The position numbers and the translations under genes are program-made. 64,000 nt of DNA from Chromobacterium piscinae. GTDB lineage: Bacteria > Pseudomonadota > Gammaproteobacteria > Burkholderiales > Chromobacteriaceae. How positions within the stretch are numbered: the stretch's first letter is position 1; every line of letters starts with the position of its first letter. Under the pieces are notes generated by a model. It searched no databases. It worked only from the letters and a program-made list of their open reading frames with translations, and had not been told where the DNA came from. Of the stretch, positions 8,936-18,467 are shown piece by piece. Where the stretch lies: positions 1-64,000 of the forward strand of contig NZ_JAJOHV010000058.1 in the NCBI RefSeq assembly GCF_021129175.1, in the 5' to 3' direction.

Positions 8936-9814
8936 TCATTTCCTGCCGGCCTTCTTGGCCAGTTTCTGGCTGCCCGCCCAGTGGCAGGCGAACTGCCAAG
9001 CCACCCGGCCGGAACGGCTGCCGCGGGACAGGCTCCACTGCAGCGCCGCGCGCTCGGCCTTGTCGCCGCACTTCAGGCCGAAATGGCCCAGCCATTCCTT
9101 GACCGCCGCCAGGTAGGCATCCTGATCGAACGGATAGAACGACAGCCACAGGCCGAAGCGGTCGGACAGCGACACCTTCTCCTCCACCGCCTCGCCAGGG
9201 TGGATCTCGCCGTCATGCAGCCAGCCCTCGCGGTTCTCGCTCATCTGTTCCGGCAGCAGGTGGCGGCGGTTGGATGTCGCGTACACCAGCAGATTGTCGC
9301 AGCGGCGCGAGAGGCCGCCGTCCAGCGCGCTCTTCAGCGCCTTGTAGCCGGCGTCGCCGTGCTCGAACGACAGATCGTCGCAAAACAGGACGAAACGCTC
9401 CCACCGCCCGACCAGCAGCTCGACCAGTTGCGGCAGATCGGCCAGATGCTCGCGGTCGATCTCGATCAAGCGCAGGCCCTCGCGGCCGAACTCGGGCAGC
9501 AGCGCCTTGACCAGCGATGACTTGCCTGTGCCGCGCGCGCCGGTCAGCAACACGTTGTTGGCCGGCAGGCCTTCGACGAACTGGCGGGTGTTGGCCAGCA
9601 GCTGCTCGCGCTGGACGTCCACGCTGGCCAGCCGGCCCATCTCCACCGAATGCGGCTCATGCACCGCCTCCAGCCAGCCGGCTAGGCCCTGGCGGTGCCA
9701 GCGGAAGGCCTGCGCGCTCCAGTCCGGCTCGCGCCGCGGCGGCGGCAGCATCGGCTCCAGCCGGGACAGCACCGCCTCGGCGCGGCATAGAAAATCCTGC
9801 AGGGCGTCCATCAT
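8936..9814 (-). CDS. DUF815-type AAA+ ATPase
   Basis: About 292 residues. The N-terminal ~85 residues lack a known motif. A P-loop follows (LLTGARGTGKSS, about residues 90-100), then a Walker B-like RFVLFCDDLSF and a sensor-like LLVYATSNRRHLLPEQ. The order and the phrase TSNRRHL are typical of the DUF815 group of AAA+ ATPases. The biochemical role is uncharacterised as far as I know. Two consecutive ATGs (9814, 9811) follow AAAGGAA; either could start. The Nudix-ThiE gene lies 35 nt downstream on the same strand, so they probably share a transcript. Confidence 0.82.
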   Translation of the reverse strand: MMDALQDFLCRAEAVLSRLEPMLPPPRREPDWSAQAFRWHRQGLAGWLEAVHEPHSVEMGRLASVDVQREQLLANTRQFVEGLPANNVLLTGARGTGKSSLVKALLPEFGREGLRLIEIDREHLADLPQLVELLVGRWERFVLFCDDLSFEHGDAGYKALKSALDGGLSRRCDNLLVYATSNRRHLLPEQMSENREGWLHDGEIHPGEAVEEKVSLSDRFGLWLSFYPFDQDAYLAAVKEWLGHFGLKCGDKAERAALQWSLSRGSRSGRVAWQFACHWAGSQKLAKKAGRK

Positions 9815-9832
9815 GCGTTCCTTTCTGCCGAT

Positions 9833-9863
9833 AAGAAAACAGCCTGCCACGAAGGCGGCAGGC
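9833..9863 (-). terminator. Terminator downstream of the HAD/hda unit
   Basis: On the minus strand GCCTGCC, an 8-nt loop and GGCAGGC are followed by TGTTTTCTT. It lies 47 nt past the HAD gene stop and just before the ATPase gene, separating the two minus-strand units. Confidence 0.7.
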
Positions 9864-9909
9864 CGTTAAAACAGTACATCAGCCAAGCGTTTTGCCGGCC
9901 GCGCCCCAA

Positions 9910-10602
9910 TCAATCGCGCAACGAGATCACCGGCCAGCCATGCTCCTCGGCATAAGCCCGCAGCTTGTCGTCGGCGTCCACCGCCACCGGATTGTCCACC
10001 AGCTTCATCAGCGGCAGGTCGTTGTGCGAGTCGCTGTAGAAGAAGCTCTCGGCGTAGCTGTCCCAGCTCTCGCCGCGCTCCGCCAGCCACTGCTCGATGC
10101 GGGTGATCTTGCCTTCCTTGAAGCTCAAGACGCCGGTCGGGCGGCCGGTGTAGTTGCCGTCGCCATCTTGCTCCAGCTCGATCGCGATCAGATGCTCGAC
10201 GCCCAGCTCGCGGGCGATCGGCCCGGTGATGAAGCGGTTGGTCGCGGTGATGATCACGATCTGGTCGCCCTCGGCGCGATGGGCGGCCAGCCGCTCGCGC
10301 GCCTTGTTGGGGATCAGCGGCTTGATGTGGTTTTCCAGGTAGTCGGCATGCAGTTCGTCCAGTTGATGGCGCGAGAAGCGCGTCAGCGGCGCCAGGATGA
10401 ACGCCAGGTACTCGTTCATGTCCAGCGTGCCATTCTGGTACTGGCGGTAGAAATAGCTGTTGCGCTCGTCGTACTGGGCGGCATCCAGGATGCCTCGCTT
10501 GATCAAGAAGCGCGGCCATTCGAAGTCGGAGTCGCCGGCGATCAGCGTGTGGTCGAGGTCGAACAGGGCGAGCCTGCGTTTGGCGGGGGTGGCTGTCGTC
10601 AT
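9910..10602 (-). CDS. HAD-IB family phosphatase
   Basis: 230 residues, a haloacid-dehalogenase hydrolase of subfamily IB (phosphoserine-phosphatase-like). Motif I is LFDLDHTLI (about residues 13-21) with the nucleophile and acid/base aspartates, motif II is IITATNR, motif III is the lysine in FKEGK and motif IV is SDSHNDLPL. Small-molecule phosphatase activity is expected; the substrate cannot be deduced. The closest remembered group is the uncharacterised HAD-SF-IB hydrolase family found beside hda in betaproteobacteria. Its ATG overlaps the hda stop (ATGA), so it is translationally coupled to hda. Confidence 0.85.
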   Translation of the reverse strand: MTTATPAKRRLALFDLDHTLIAGDSDFEWPRFLIKRGILDAAQYDERNSYFYRQYQNGTLDMNEYLAFILAPLTRFSRHQLDELHADYLENHIKPLIPNKARERLAAHRAEGDQIVIITATNRFITGPIARELGVEHLIAIELEQDGDGNYTGRPTGVLSFKEGKITRIEQWLAERGESWDSYAESFFYSDSHNDLPLMKLVDNPVAVDADDKLRAYAEEHGWPVISLRD

Positions 10603-11303
10603 GATTCCGGTGTGGCGGTTTGCAAAACGTTTTTCACCAGCGGCACGGTGATCGGGCGCCGCAGCGCCAGCGAGTAGCGGTCCAGCATGTCTATCATCGA
10701 GATCAGGCTGGTCAGGTCGCGCCGCCAATGAGTGAGCAGGTAGCGGTAGACGTCGTCGGGTATCGACAGCTGGCGGTTGGCGGCGTGGCTGCGCAGCGCG
10801 GCCAGCTTGTCGTCATCCGACAGCGCCTTCACTTCCAGCACCAGGCCCCAGCCCAGGCGGGTGCGCAGGTCGTCGCGCACCGACAGCGCCACCGGCGGCT
10901 TGCGCCCGGCCATGAGCAGCCGCCCCTCTCCGCCCTCCTTCAAGGAGTTGTAGAAGGAGAACAGCATGATCTGGTCGTCCGGCGCCAGATCGTCGACATG
11001 GTCCACCGCGATGAAGCTGGCTTCGCGCGCAAAGTCCGGCAAGTGGTCGCCCTTGCCGTCCAGGTAAATGGCGGCGCGCCCCAGCCGCTCGGCGTGGGCG
11101 ATCCAGGCCTGCAGCAGATGGGTTTTGCCGCAACCGGGCTCGCCCCATAAATAGATGAAGCGTTCGCCTTCGGTGGCGGTCAGTGCGGTGATCACTTCAC
11201 GGTTGCGCTCGGCCAGGAAGTTGTCGAAGGCCGGCAGCGGCGTGGGCGTGAGATCGAGTACGAGCTGGTCCAAAGTTTGCTGTGCTGCGTTGCGTGCTGA
11301 CAT
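10599..11303 (-). CDS. hda: Hda, DnaA regulatory inactivator
   Basis: 234 residues, a DnaA-like AAA+ protein that stimulates ATP hydrolysis on DnaA when bound to the DNA-loaded beta clamp, preventing re-initiation. A clamp-binding motif QLVLDL sits near the N-terminus (residues 13-18). The P-loop is WGEPGCGKTHLL (about residue 54), the Walker B-like segment FIAVDHVDDL follows, and RRDLTSLISMIDMLD near the C-terminus resembles DnaA domain III/IV. An upstream extension of the frame is rejected because it lacks similarity. It is divergent from purM and co-transcribed with the HAD phosphatase gene. Confidence 0.9.
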   Translation of the reverse strand: MSARNAAQQTLDQLVLDLTPTPLPAFDNFLAERNREVITALTATEGERFIYLWGEPGCGKTHLLQAWIAHAERLGRAAIYLDGKGDHLPDFAREASFIAVDHVDDLAPDDQIMLFSFYNSLKEGGEGRLLMAGRKPPVALSVRDDLRTRLGWGLVLEVKALSDDDKLAALRSHAANRQLSIPDDVYRYLLTHWRRDLTSLISMIDMLDRYSLALRRPITVPLVKNVLQTATPES

Positions 11304-11440
11304 CAATAAACACGATTTTACGACGATACGGCCCGCCGTTGGAACCGCCATTTTCCCGGACAAGATTGATGACATAGGCAAATCAAGGCCGCAAAGGAAA
11401 AAGCCTGTCCACCGCATCAGCCTTTTTGCCGATTTTCAGT

Positions 11441-11471
11441 TAAAATACAGTGCTTTCGCACCGGCGAAAGC
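11441..11471 (+). promoter_or_regulatory. Leader hairpin and -10-like site upstream of purM
   Basis: A TAAAAT box (11441-11446) is followed by a perfect 7-bp inverted repeat GCTTTCG / CGAAAGC (11452-11458 and 11465-11471), about 43 nt before the purM start. I see no good -35 at standard spacing. The hairpin would lie at the very 5' end of a purM transcript. Confidence 0.35.
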
Positions 11472-11513
11472 TTGATGTAAAAATATTTCAAGTTTGCAGA
11501 AAGCGAGATTATC

Positions 11514-12551
<1,038 letters not shown>

Positions 12552-12574
12552 GGCTTTTCCGCAAGTAGCGCCCC

Positions 12575-12608
12575 GCGCCGCTGGCCCCGCCGGCGGCGCT
12601 TGTCGTTT
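12575..12608 (+). terminator. Possible terminator between purM and purN
   Basis: The stem GCGCCGC / GCGGCGC with an 11-nt loop is followed by TTGTCGTTT. The T-tract is imperfect, so this may be only partial termination or an RNA structure. Confidence 0.4.
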
Positions 12609-12681
12609 ATCGCCGGGCGGATGGAACCAAGCCGGCCCAATCGCAACGAACAGGAATGGCAAGCCATTCCGGACAAGAGCC

Positions 12682-13323
12682 ATGAAAAACATCGTCATCC
12701 TGATTTCCGGCCGCGGCTCCAATATGCAGGCCATCGTCGAGGCCGGCATTCCCGGCGCCCGCGTCGCGGCGGTGATCGCCAATCGCCCGGACGCGGCCGG
12801 CCTGGCCTGGGCGGCCGAACGCGGCATCGCCACGGCGGCGCTGGACCACAAGGCCTACGCCAGCCGCGAAGCCTTCGACGCCGCGCTGGCCGAAACGATA
12901 GACGCCCACGCGCCCGATCTGGTGGTGCTGGCCGGCTTCATGCGCATCCTGACCGAAGGCTTCACCCGCCGCTACGAAGGCCGGATGCTCAACATCCACC
13001 CGTCGCTGCTGCCGGCCTTCCCCGGCCTGCACACCCATGAGCGGGCATTGGAAATGGGCTGCAAACTGGCCGGATGCACGGTACACTTCGTCACCGCCGA
13101 ACTGGATCACGGCCCCATCGTCGCCCAGGGCGCGGTGAGCGTGCTGGACGGCGACACGCCGGACAGCCTGGCCGCGCGCGTGCTGAAACTGGAACACCAG
13201 CTGTACCCGGAAGCGGTGCGCCGCTTCGCCGCCGGCGAGATCGCCGTCGTGGACGGCAAGGTGGCCAGCGGCCCGGAAGCCGCCGCCAGCCTGCTGTCGC
13301 CCGTACCCTCAAGCAAGGCCTAA
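12682..13323 (+). CDS. purN: Phosphoribosylglycinamide formyltransferase 1
   Basis: Transfers a formyl group from 10-formyl-tetrahydrofolate to GAR, the third step of purine synthesis. 213 residues. The nucleotide-binding start KNIVILISGRGSNMQAI, the folate/catalytic segment MLNIHPSLLPAFPGLHTHERAL (with the Asn-His pair) and ELDHGPIVAQGAV (catalytic Asp) are all present. The next gene begins immediately after the TAA, suggesting co-translation with the DUF3108 protein. Confidence 0.95.
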   Translation: MKNIVILISGRGSNMQAIVEAGIPGARVAAVIANRPDAAGLAWAAERGIATAALDHKAYASREAFDAALAETIDAHAPDLVVLAGFMRILTEGFTRRYEGRMLNIHPSLLPAFPGLHTHERALEMGCKLAGCTVHFVTAELDHGPIVAQGAVSVLDGDTPDSLAARVLKLEHQLYPEAVRRFAAGEIAVVDGKVASGPEAAASLLSPVPSSKA

Positions 13324-14460
13324 ATGACCCGTCGCCGTCTGCTGCTGATCGCCCTTGTCCTGTCGCTGCTGCTGCACCTCGCGTTGCTCGGCTCCGACTT
13401 GCTGCCCGCGATCAGCGCGCCGCCGGCTGACGAGACCAAGCTCGAGAAGATAGACGTCAAGATGCAGGCGATGCGGCTAGACGAAACGCCGCCGCCGCGC
13501 GATCCGGCCGCCGCCGGCGTCAGCCTGCGGCCGGCTGAGACGACGAAGCCAAAACCGAAACCCAAGCCCAAGCCGGCCCGCAAGCGCGAAGCCTCAAAGC
13601 CGGCGGAGCAGGCCAAAACGGAAGCCTCGGCCCCGGCGGCCAAAACCGCTTCGGCGCCCCAGGCCAGCTCCGAACCCGCTGCGGAAGCCCCACGGCAAGC
13701 AACGGCGGAGCAAGCCTCCAGCGCGCCGGTCGCGGAAAACGCGCCGCGCGAGAACAGCGCGGACAAGGCCGGCCTTATCCACCCGGACGCGCCGCTGCGG
13801 CAGTTCCCCGCCGCCGCCAAGATCCGCTACCAAGGGTACTGGAACAGCGCGATGCTCGGCTTCGGCGATCTGGACTGGCAGCGCAGCCAGGGCCGTTACC
13901 AGCTGGACATCACGGTCAGTCCTTTCATCGGCCCCAAGCTGCGCTATCTTGCACTAGGGACGATAGGCAAGTCCGGGCTGCGGCCGGACAGCATGCAGTC
14001 ATTCCGCGGCGGGGATCTGAAGGAAGCGGCCCGCTTCGATTACGACGCCGGCCTGCTGCGTTACGGCAGCGGCGAAGACAAGCAGCTGCCGCTGAAGCCC
14101 GGCGCGCAAGACGCGTTCAGCCTGGCTTTCCAGCTGGCGCTGAAGGGCGGCGATCTGGGCCATGCGCCGATACAGATCACCACCGCCAAGAAGGTTTACG
14201 AATACCCGATGGCGCCGAACGGCGCCTTCGACTACGACACCGGCGCCGGCAAGATGCGCGTGATCGTGTTCCGCGCCCAGGGCGACGGAGACTTCACCGA
14301 ATTTTGGCTGGCCCCGGATTTCGCCAATTTGCCGGTGCGCATCATTCGCGCCGACAAGGACAAGCGGATCGAGCTGAAAGCGATCCGCGTAGACGTGAAC
14401 GGCAAGCGGCAGTGGGAATTGCCGCCGCAACCGACGATACGGAACAAGAATGCACATTAG
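13324..14460 (+). CDS. DUF3108 domain envelope protein with a proline/lysine/alanine linker
   Basis: 378 residues. One N-terminal membrane anchor (residues 5-25, LLLIALVLSLLLHLALLGSD) is followed by a long disordered linker (about residues 60-150, with KPKPKPKPKPARKRE and Ala/Glu-rich repeats, TonB-like in composition). The C-terminal domain (about 155-370) matches my recollection of DUF3108 (YQGYWNSAMLGFGDLDW, SFRGGDLKEAARFDYD, VIVFRAQGDGDFTEFWLAPDFANLPVRI). The family is periplasmic and functionally unassigned; genes like this often follow purN in betaproteobacteria. It directly abuts purN and overlaps the downstream methyltransferase by 11 nt, so the three are an operon. Confidence 0.8.
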   Translation: MTRRRLLLIALVLSLLLHLALLGSDLLPAISAPPADETKLEKIDVKMQAMRLDETPPPRDPAAAGVSLRPAETTKPKPKPKPKPARKREASKPAEQAKTEASAPAAKTASAPQASSEPAAEAPRQATAEQASSAPVAENAPRENSADKAGLIHPDAPLRQFPAAAKIRYQGYWNSAMLGFGDLDWQRSQGRYQLDITVSPFIGPKLRYLALGTIGKSGLRPDSMQSFRGGDLKEAARFDYDAGLLRYGSGEDKQLPLKPGAQDAFSLAFQLALKGGDLGHAPIQITTAKKVYEYPMAPNGAFDYDTGAGKMRVIVFRAQGDGDFTEFWLAPDFANLPVRIIRADKDKRIELKAIRVDVNGKRQWELPPQPTIRNKNAH

Positions 14461-15709
14461 CCATAGCCAACTGAAACACCTGGAAACCGTCATCGGCCAG
14501 ATGACCCGCTTCGACCGTCCGGCCGACGCCGTGCTGTCCGCCTATTTCCGCGAGCACAACAAACTGGGCAGCGCCGACCGCCATCTGATCGCCGAGACCG
14601 CCTTCGGCGCGCTGCGCCGCCTGATCCAGCTGCGCGCGCTGATCGCGCCGGAAAAGGCCACGCCGCGCCGCCTGGCTCTGGTGGCGCTGATGAAGTTCAA
14701 CAAGCTGAACGTCAAGGAACTGGCCGAGGCCACCAGCGCCGGCGAACGCGAATGGCTGGGCACGGTCAAGGGCAAGACGCTGGAAGACAGCCTGGAAATC
14801 CGCGCCGAGCTGCCGCAATGGGTGATCGAGCGCCTGGGCGAGCAAATGCCGGAAGCGGTGGAAGCGCTGGGCCAGGGCCTGATGTCGATGGCGCCGCTGG
14901 ATCTGCGCGTCAACACGCTGAAAATGAAGCGCGAAGAGCTGCTGGACCGCCTGAACGCGGACGGCATCGCCTGCGAAGCCACGCCGTACTCCCCGCTGGG
15001 CATCCGCCTGAAAGACAAGCCGGCGCTGTCCAAGCACGAGCTGTTCAAGGCCGGCGCATTCGAGGTGCAGGACGAGGGCAGCCAGCTGCTGGGCCTGATC
15101 ACCGGCGCGCGCCGCGGCGAAATGGTGGTGGATTTCTGCGCCGGCGCCGGCGGCAAAACGCTGCTTCTGGGCGCGCAGATGTCATCCAGCGGCCGCCTGT
15201 ATGCGTTTGATGTTTCTGAGAAGCGCCTGGCCAACTTCAAGCCGCGCCAGGCCCGCTCCGGCTTGTCCAACGTGCATCCGCAGCTGTTGGCGCACGAGAA
15301 CGACTCCAAGGTGAAGCGCCTGGCCGGCAAGGCCGACCGCGTGCTGGTGGACGCGCCCTGCTCCGGCCTGGGCACCTTGCGCCGCAATCCGGACCTGAAA
15401 TTCCGCCAGAGCCCGGACAGCGTGGCCGAGTTGAACGCCAAGCAGGCGTCCATCCTCGCCTCCGCCTCGCGGCTGGTGAAGAGCGGCGGCCGCCTGGTCT
15501 ACGCCACCTGCAGCCTGCTGCCGCAGGAAAACCAGGCCATCGTCGAGGCCTTCCTCGCCGAACACGCCGACTTCCGGCTGGTGAAGATGGACGAGGTGCT
15601 GGCCGAGCAGAAAATCCCGCTGCAATGCGGCGACTATCTGGAGCTGAAACCGCATCTGCATAACACAGACGGTTTCTTCGCCGCAGTGCTGGAACGCAGC
15701 CAGGCCTAA
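14450..15709 (+). CDS. rsmB: RsmB-family rRNA (cytosine-5) methyltransferase
   Basis: About 419 residues. The NusB-like N-terminal region (DRPADAVLSAYFREHNKLGSADRHLI) precedes an SAM-dependent methyltransferase domain of the NOL1/NOP2/Sun group. The SAM motif is VVDFCAGAGGKTLLLGAQM, and both family cysteines are seen, in LVDAPCSGLGTLRRNPD and in LVYATCSLLPQEN. By analogy with E. coli it would methylate C967 of 16S rRNA, though RsmF-like or other targets cannot be excluded. Several betaproteobacteria carry two such genes, so the symbol is tentative. It overlaps the DUF3108 gene. Confidence 0.82.
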   Translation: MHISHSQLKHLETVIGQMTRFDRPADAVLSAYFREHNKLGSADRHLIAETAFGALRRLIQLRALIAPEKATPRRLALVALMKFNKLNVKELAEATSAGEREWLGTVKGKTLEDSLEIRAELPQWVIERLGEQMPEAVEALGQGLMSMAPLDLRVNTLKMKREELLDRLNADGIACEATPYSPLGIRLKDKPALSKHELFKAGAFEVQDEGSQLLGLITGARRGEMVVDFCAGAGGKTLLLGAQMSSSGRLYAFDVSEKRLANFKPRQARSGLSNVHPQLLAHENDSKVKRLAGKADRVLVDAPCSGLGTLRRNPDLKFRQSPDSVAELNAKQASILASASRLVKSGGRLVYATCSLLPQENQAIVEAFLAEHADFRLVKMDEVLAEQKIPLQCGDYLELKPHLHNTDGFFAAVLERSQA

Positions 15710-15730
15710 GCAGGACAAGGCTATCAGCGG

Positions 15731-15759
15731 CGGCCCGCTTGCCATGCGCAGGCGGGCCG
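15731..15759 (+). terminator. Terminator-like hairpin
   Basis: A perfect 8-bp GC stem CGGCCCGC / GCGGGCCG with a 13-nt loop lies 22 nt after the rsmB stop. No T-tract follows. Confidence 0.45.
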
Positions 15760-15845
15760 CGCTCGTATTCGAGGCCGGATCAGAGTATATTAGACAAGAG
15801 TGATTTAAAAACCGGCGTTTAACGCCCCCAGGAGCCGCCCGCCCG

Positions 15846-17213
15846 ATGCAGGACCACCTACCCAGCCGTTCCAGACGCCAGCGCGTCAACCGCCGCCTGC
15901 GTTACCTCTACCTGTCCGCCGCGCAATGGCGGCGCCAGGTGCCGGTGTGGATCGCGGCCATCCTGATCGGCCTGGTGGCCTATGTGTTCGCCCGGGGCAG
16001 CCACTGGTCGCACGACCTGTTCTTCAAAGCCTACGACGCGTCGCCGTACTGGAGCCTGCTGATCACGCCGGCCGGCCTGGCGCTGGCAATCTGGATCATG
16101 CAGCGCTTCTTCCCCAGCTCCGCAGGCGGCGGCATTCCGCAATCCATCGCCGCGCTGGAGCCCGGCATGCACAAGCTGCGCGAATACTGCTTTACCCTGA
16201 AGGCCGCCTTCGGCAAGGTGCTGCTGACGCTGATCGGCATCAGCTCCGGCGCCACCTTCGGCTATGAGGGCCCCATCGTCCAGGTGGGCGCGGCGATCAA
16301 GTATTCGCTGAACCGCAAGGCCGCGCAGCGCCACGACGGCGCGGCCCGCAGCTTCATCCTGGCCGGCGGGGCCGCCGGCGTGGCCGCGGCCTTCAATGCG
16401 CCGCTGGCCGGCATCGTGTTCGCCATCGAGGAAATGGGCCGCGCCTTCGACATGCGCGCCAGCTCCACCATCCTGCTGTCGGTGATCGTCGCCGGCCTCA
16501 CCACTTTCGCCATCAACGGCAACTACAACTACTTCGGCATCGTCCACGTGGCGATGGACAGCAAGCAGGCCTGGCTGGCCATACCAATCTGCGGCGTCGT
16601 CGGCGGCCTGATCGGCGGGCTGGCCTGCCGCGTGCTGCTGGCGCTGTCCTCCAGGCTGCCCGGCCCGCTGCACGGCTGGCGCATCCGCTACCCGGTGCGC
16701 TTCGCCGCCGGCTGCGGCCTGGCGCTGGCGGTGATCGGCATCATCAGCCACGGCAGCACCTTCGGCACCGGCTACTTCCGCGCCCGCGACATCATCGAAG
16801 GCCACGGCGCGGCGCTGCAGGACTACGGCGTGCTGAAGCTGATCAGCATGTTCGTCAGCCACATCAGCGCGGTGCCCGGCGGCATGTTCGCGCCGTCGCT
16901 GGCAGTGGGCGCCGGTTTCGGCCTGAACATGTCGCAGCTGATGCCCTTCCTGCCGCAGACCATGGTGGTGCTGCTGGGCATGGTGGGCTTCTTCGCCGGC
17001 ATGACGCGGGCGCCGATGACCGGTTTCGTCATCGTGATGGAGATGACCGACACCTCCGGCATGATCATCCCGCTGATGGCCACCGCGCTGGTGGCGGCCT
17101 CGGTGTCGCGGCTAGTGGCCCGGCGCGCGCTGTACGAGGGCCAGGTGCGGCTGTTCCTGCCGCAGTGGCAGGCCAAGGCCGGCCAAATTGACCAGCCTGC
17201 CGCCCGCACGTAA
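15846..17213 (+). CDS. CLC-family chloride channel/transporter
   Basis: 455 residues with 10 or more hydrophobic segments. The three CLC selectivity regions are visible: SAGGGIPQSI (the GSGIP region), GYEGPIVQVGAAI (the GREGP region, with the gating glutamate) and VPGGMFAPSLAVGAGFG (the GxFxP region). The arginine of GREGP is replaced by tyrosine, as seen in the ClcB-like branch. There is no C-terminal CBS pair. It may be an H+/Cl- antiporter or a Cl-/F- channel; sequence reading does not decide. It stands alone between rsmB and grxD. Confidence 0.85.
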   Translation: MQDHLPSRSRRQRVNRRLRYLYLSAAQWRRQVPVWIAAILIGLVAYVFARGSHWSHDLFFKAYDASPYWSLLITPAGLALAIWIMQRFFPSSAGGGIPQSIAALEPGMHKLREYCFTLKAAFGKVLLTLIGISSGATFGYEGPIVQVGAAIKYSLNRKAAQRHDGAARSFILAGGAAGVAAAFNAPLAGIVFAIEEMGRAFDMRASSTILLSVIVAGLTTFAINGNYNYFGIVHVAMDSKQAWLAIPICGVVGGLIGGLACRVLLALSSRLPGPLHGWRIRYPVRFAAGCGLALAVIGIISHGSTFGTGYFRARDIIEGHGAALQDYGVLKLISMFVSHISAVPGGMFAPSLAVGAGFGLNMSQLMPFLPQTMVVLLGMVGFFAGMTRAPMTGFVIVMEMTDTSGMIIPLMATALVAASVSRLVARRALYEGQVRLFLPQWQAKAGQIDQPAART

Positions 17214-17281
17214 AATAACTTATTGAAATGATCGGGTATTTCCGGCGGAAATAGCGCCGGCCAACAGCAAGGATTCAATAC

Positions 17282-17593
17282 ATGTCGATTCAACAAGATA
17301 TCCAGCAGACCGTCGCCGAGAATTCGGTGGTGCTGTTCATGAAGGGCTCCGCCCAGTTCCCGCAATGCGGCTTCTCCTCGCGCGCGGTGCAAATCCTGAA
17401 AGCCTGTGGCGTGGACAACTTCCTGACCGTCGACGTGCTGCGCGATCCCGACATCCGCCAGGGCGTCAAGGATTTCTCCAACTGGCCGACCATCCCCCAG
17501 CTGTATGTGAAGGGCGAATTCGTCGGTGGTTCGGACATCATGTACGAGATGTTCCAAAACGGCGAACTGCAGGATCTGCTGAAAGACCTGTAA
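17282..17593 (+). CDS. grxD: Monothiol glutaredoxin Grx4 type
   Basis: 103 residues. The monothiol active site CGFS (residues 29-32) with the preceding Lys21 ([14 protein letters not shown]) and the [19 protein letters not shown] glutathione-binding segment are diagnostic. Such proteins bind a [2Fe-2S] cluster with glutathione and deliver it in iron-sulfur assembly. The ATG follows an AAGGA. A strong terminator starts 12 nt after the stop, so it is monocistronic. Confidence 0.95.
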   Translation: MSIQQDIQQTVAENSVVLFMKGSAQFPQCGFSSRAVQILKACGVDNFLTVDVLRDPDIRQGVKDFSNWPTIPQLYVKGEFVGGSDIMYEMFQNGELQDLLKDL

Positions 17594-17604
17594 GCTTTTC
17601 CAGC

Positions 17605-17627
17605 AACCCGGCCCCGGCCGGGTTTTG
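17605..17627 (+). terminator. Rho-independent terminator of grxD
   Basis: A 9-bp stem AACCCGGCC / GGCCGGGTT with a 2-nt loop in the strict reading, followed by TTG. It overlaps the start of the probable upp promoter. Confidence 0.75.
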
Positions 17628-17654
17628 CGTTTTGGCGGCCATCCGCGTTAGAAT
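17625..17654 (+). promoter_or_regulatory. Probable upp promoter
   Basis: TTGCGT (17625-17630), 18 bp, TAGAAT (17649-17654, 5 of 6 to the consensus -10). A 7-bp hairpin GGCAGCC / GGCTGCC (17674-17691) follows in the presumed leader, about 70 nt before the upp start. Confidence 0.4.
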
Positions 17655-17761
17655 GATGCCCCATACCATCCACGGCAGCCCTGCGGCTGCCGCTGTCATA
17701 TGTATTGAAAGCTGTTTGCCGCCCATGGCAAGCAGCTTTTTGCCAAGGTAGGGAGCCGAAA

Positions 17762-18394
17762 TTGAACATCACCATCGTCGATCATCCGCTGGTACAGCAT
17801 AAGCTGGGCCTGTTGCGCGAAGCCGATACCAGCACCATGAAGTTCCGCCAGTTGACCCAAGAGCTGGCCCGTCTGCTCGCCTATGAGGCCACCCGCGATT
17901 TCGAACTGGAAGCCGTCACCATCGACGGCTGGTGCGGCAAGATCGACGTCAAGCAGATCAAGGGCAAAAAAGTCACCGTGGTGCCCATCCTGCGCGCCGG
18001 CATCGGCATGCTGGACGGCGTGCTGGACCTGGTGCCGTCGGCCAAGATCAGCGTGGTGGGCCTGGCCCGCAACGAAGAGACGCTGGAGCCGGTGTCCTAC
18101 TTTGAAAAATTCGTCGGCAATCTGGACGAGCGCATCGCCATCATCATCGACCCGATGCTGGCCACCGGCGGCTCGCTGGTCGCCACCATCGACCTGCTCA
18201 AGCGCAACGGCTGCAAAACCATCAAAGCCGTGGTGATGGTGGCCGCGCCGGAAGGCGTGAAGATCGTCAACGACGCCCACCCGGACGTGCAGCTCTATGC
18301 CGCCTCGCTCGACAGCCACCTGAACGAGCACGGCTACATCATCCCCGGCCTCGGCGACGCCGGCGACAAAATCTTCGGCACCAAGCAGGCCTGA
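17762..18394 (+). CDS. upp: Uracil phosphoribosyltransferase
   Basis: Uracil + PRPP gives UMP, the pyrimidine salvage enzyme. 210 residues (E. coli 208). Conserved segments are [37 protein letters not shown], the PRPP-binding loop [16 protein letters not shown] and the C-terminal [18 protein letters not shown]. The start is a TTG at 17762 preceded by GGGAG; the upstream ATG-started extension has no similarity. An unknown gene and then a uracil permease gene follow on the same strand, though a terminator-like hairpin lies directly after upp. Confidence 0.96.
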   Translation: MNITIVDHPLVQHKLGLLREADTSTMKFRQLTQELARLLAYEATRDFELEAVTIDGWCGKIDVKQIKGKKVTVVPILRAGIGMLDGVLDLVPSAKISVVGLARNEETLEPVSYFEKFVGNLDERIAIIIDPMLATGGSLVATIDLLKRNGCKTIKAVVMVAAPEGVKIVNDAHPDVQLYAASLDSHLNEHGYIIPGLGDAGDKIFGTKQA

Positions 18395-18411
18395 GCGCCA
18401 TGCACCCAATC

Positions 18412-18446
18412 AGCCGCCCGTTGCTTCCGCAGCCGGCGGCTTTTTT
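18412..18446 (+). terminator. Rho-independent terminator after upp
   Basis: AGCCGCC, a 16-nt loop, GGCGGCT, then T6. It probably ends or attenuates upp transcription ahead of the unknown gene. Confidence 0.75.
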
Positions 18447-18467
18447 GCAAGCCCGCAAGGATGAAGG

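Noticed and set aside
15858-16862. A 334-codon open frame antisense to the CLC channel gene
   Set aside because: Repetitive His/Gln/Ala/Asp-rich translation typical of antisense GC-rich frames; the CLC motifs on the other strand are clear.
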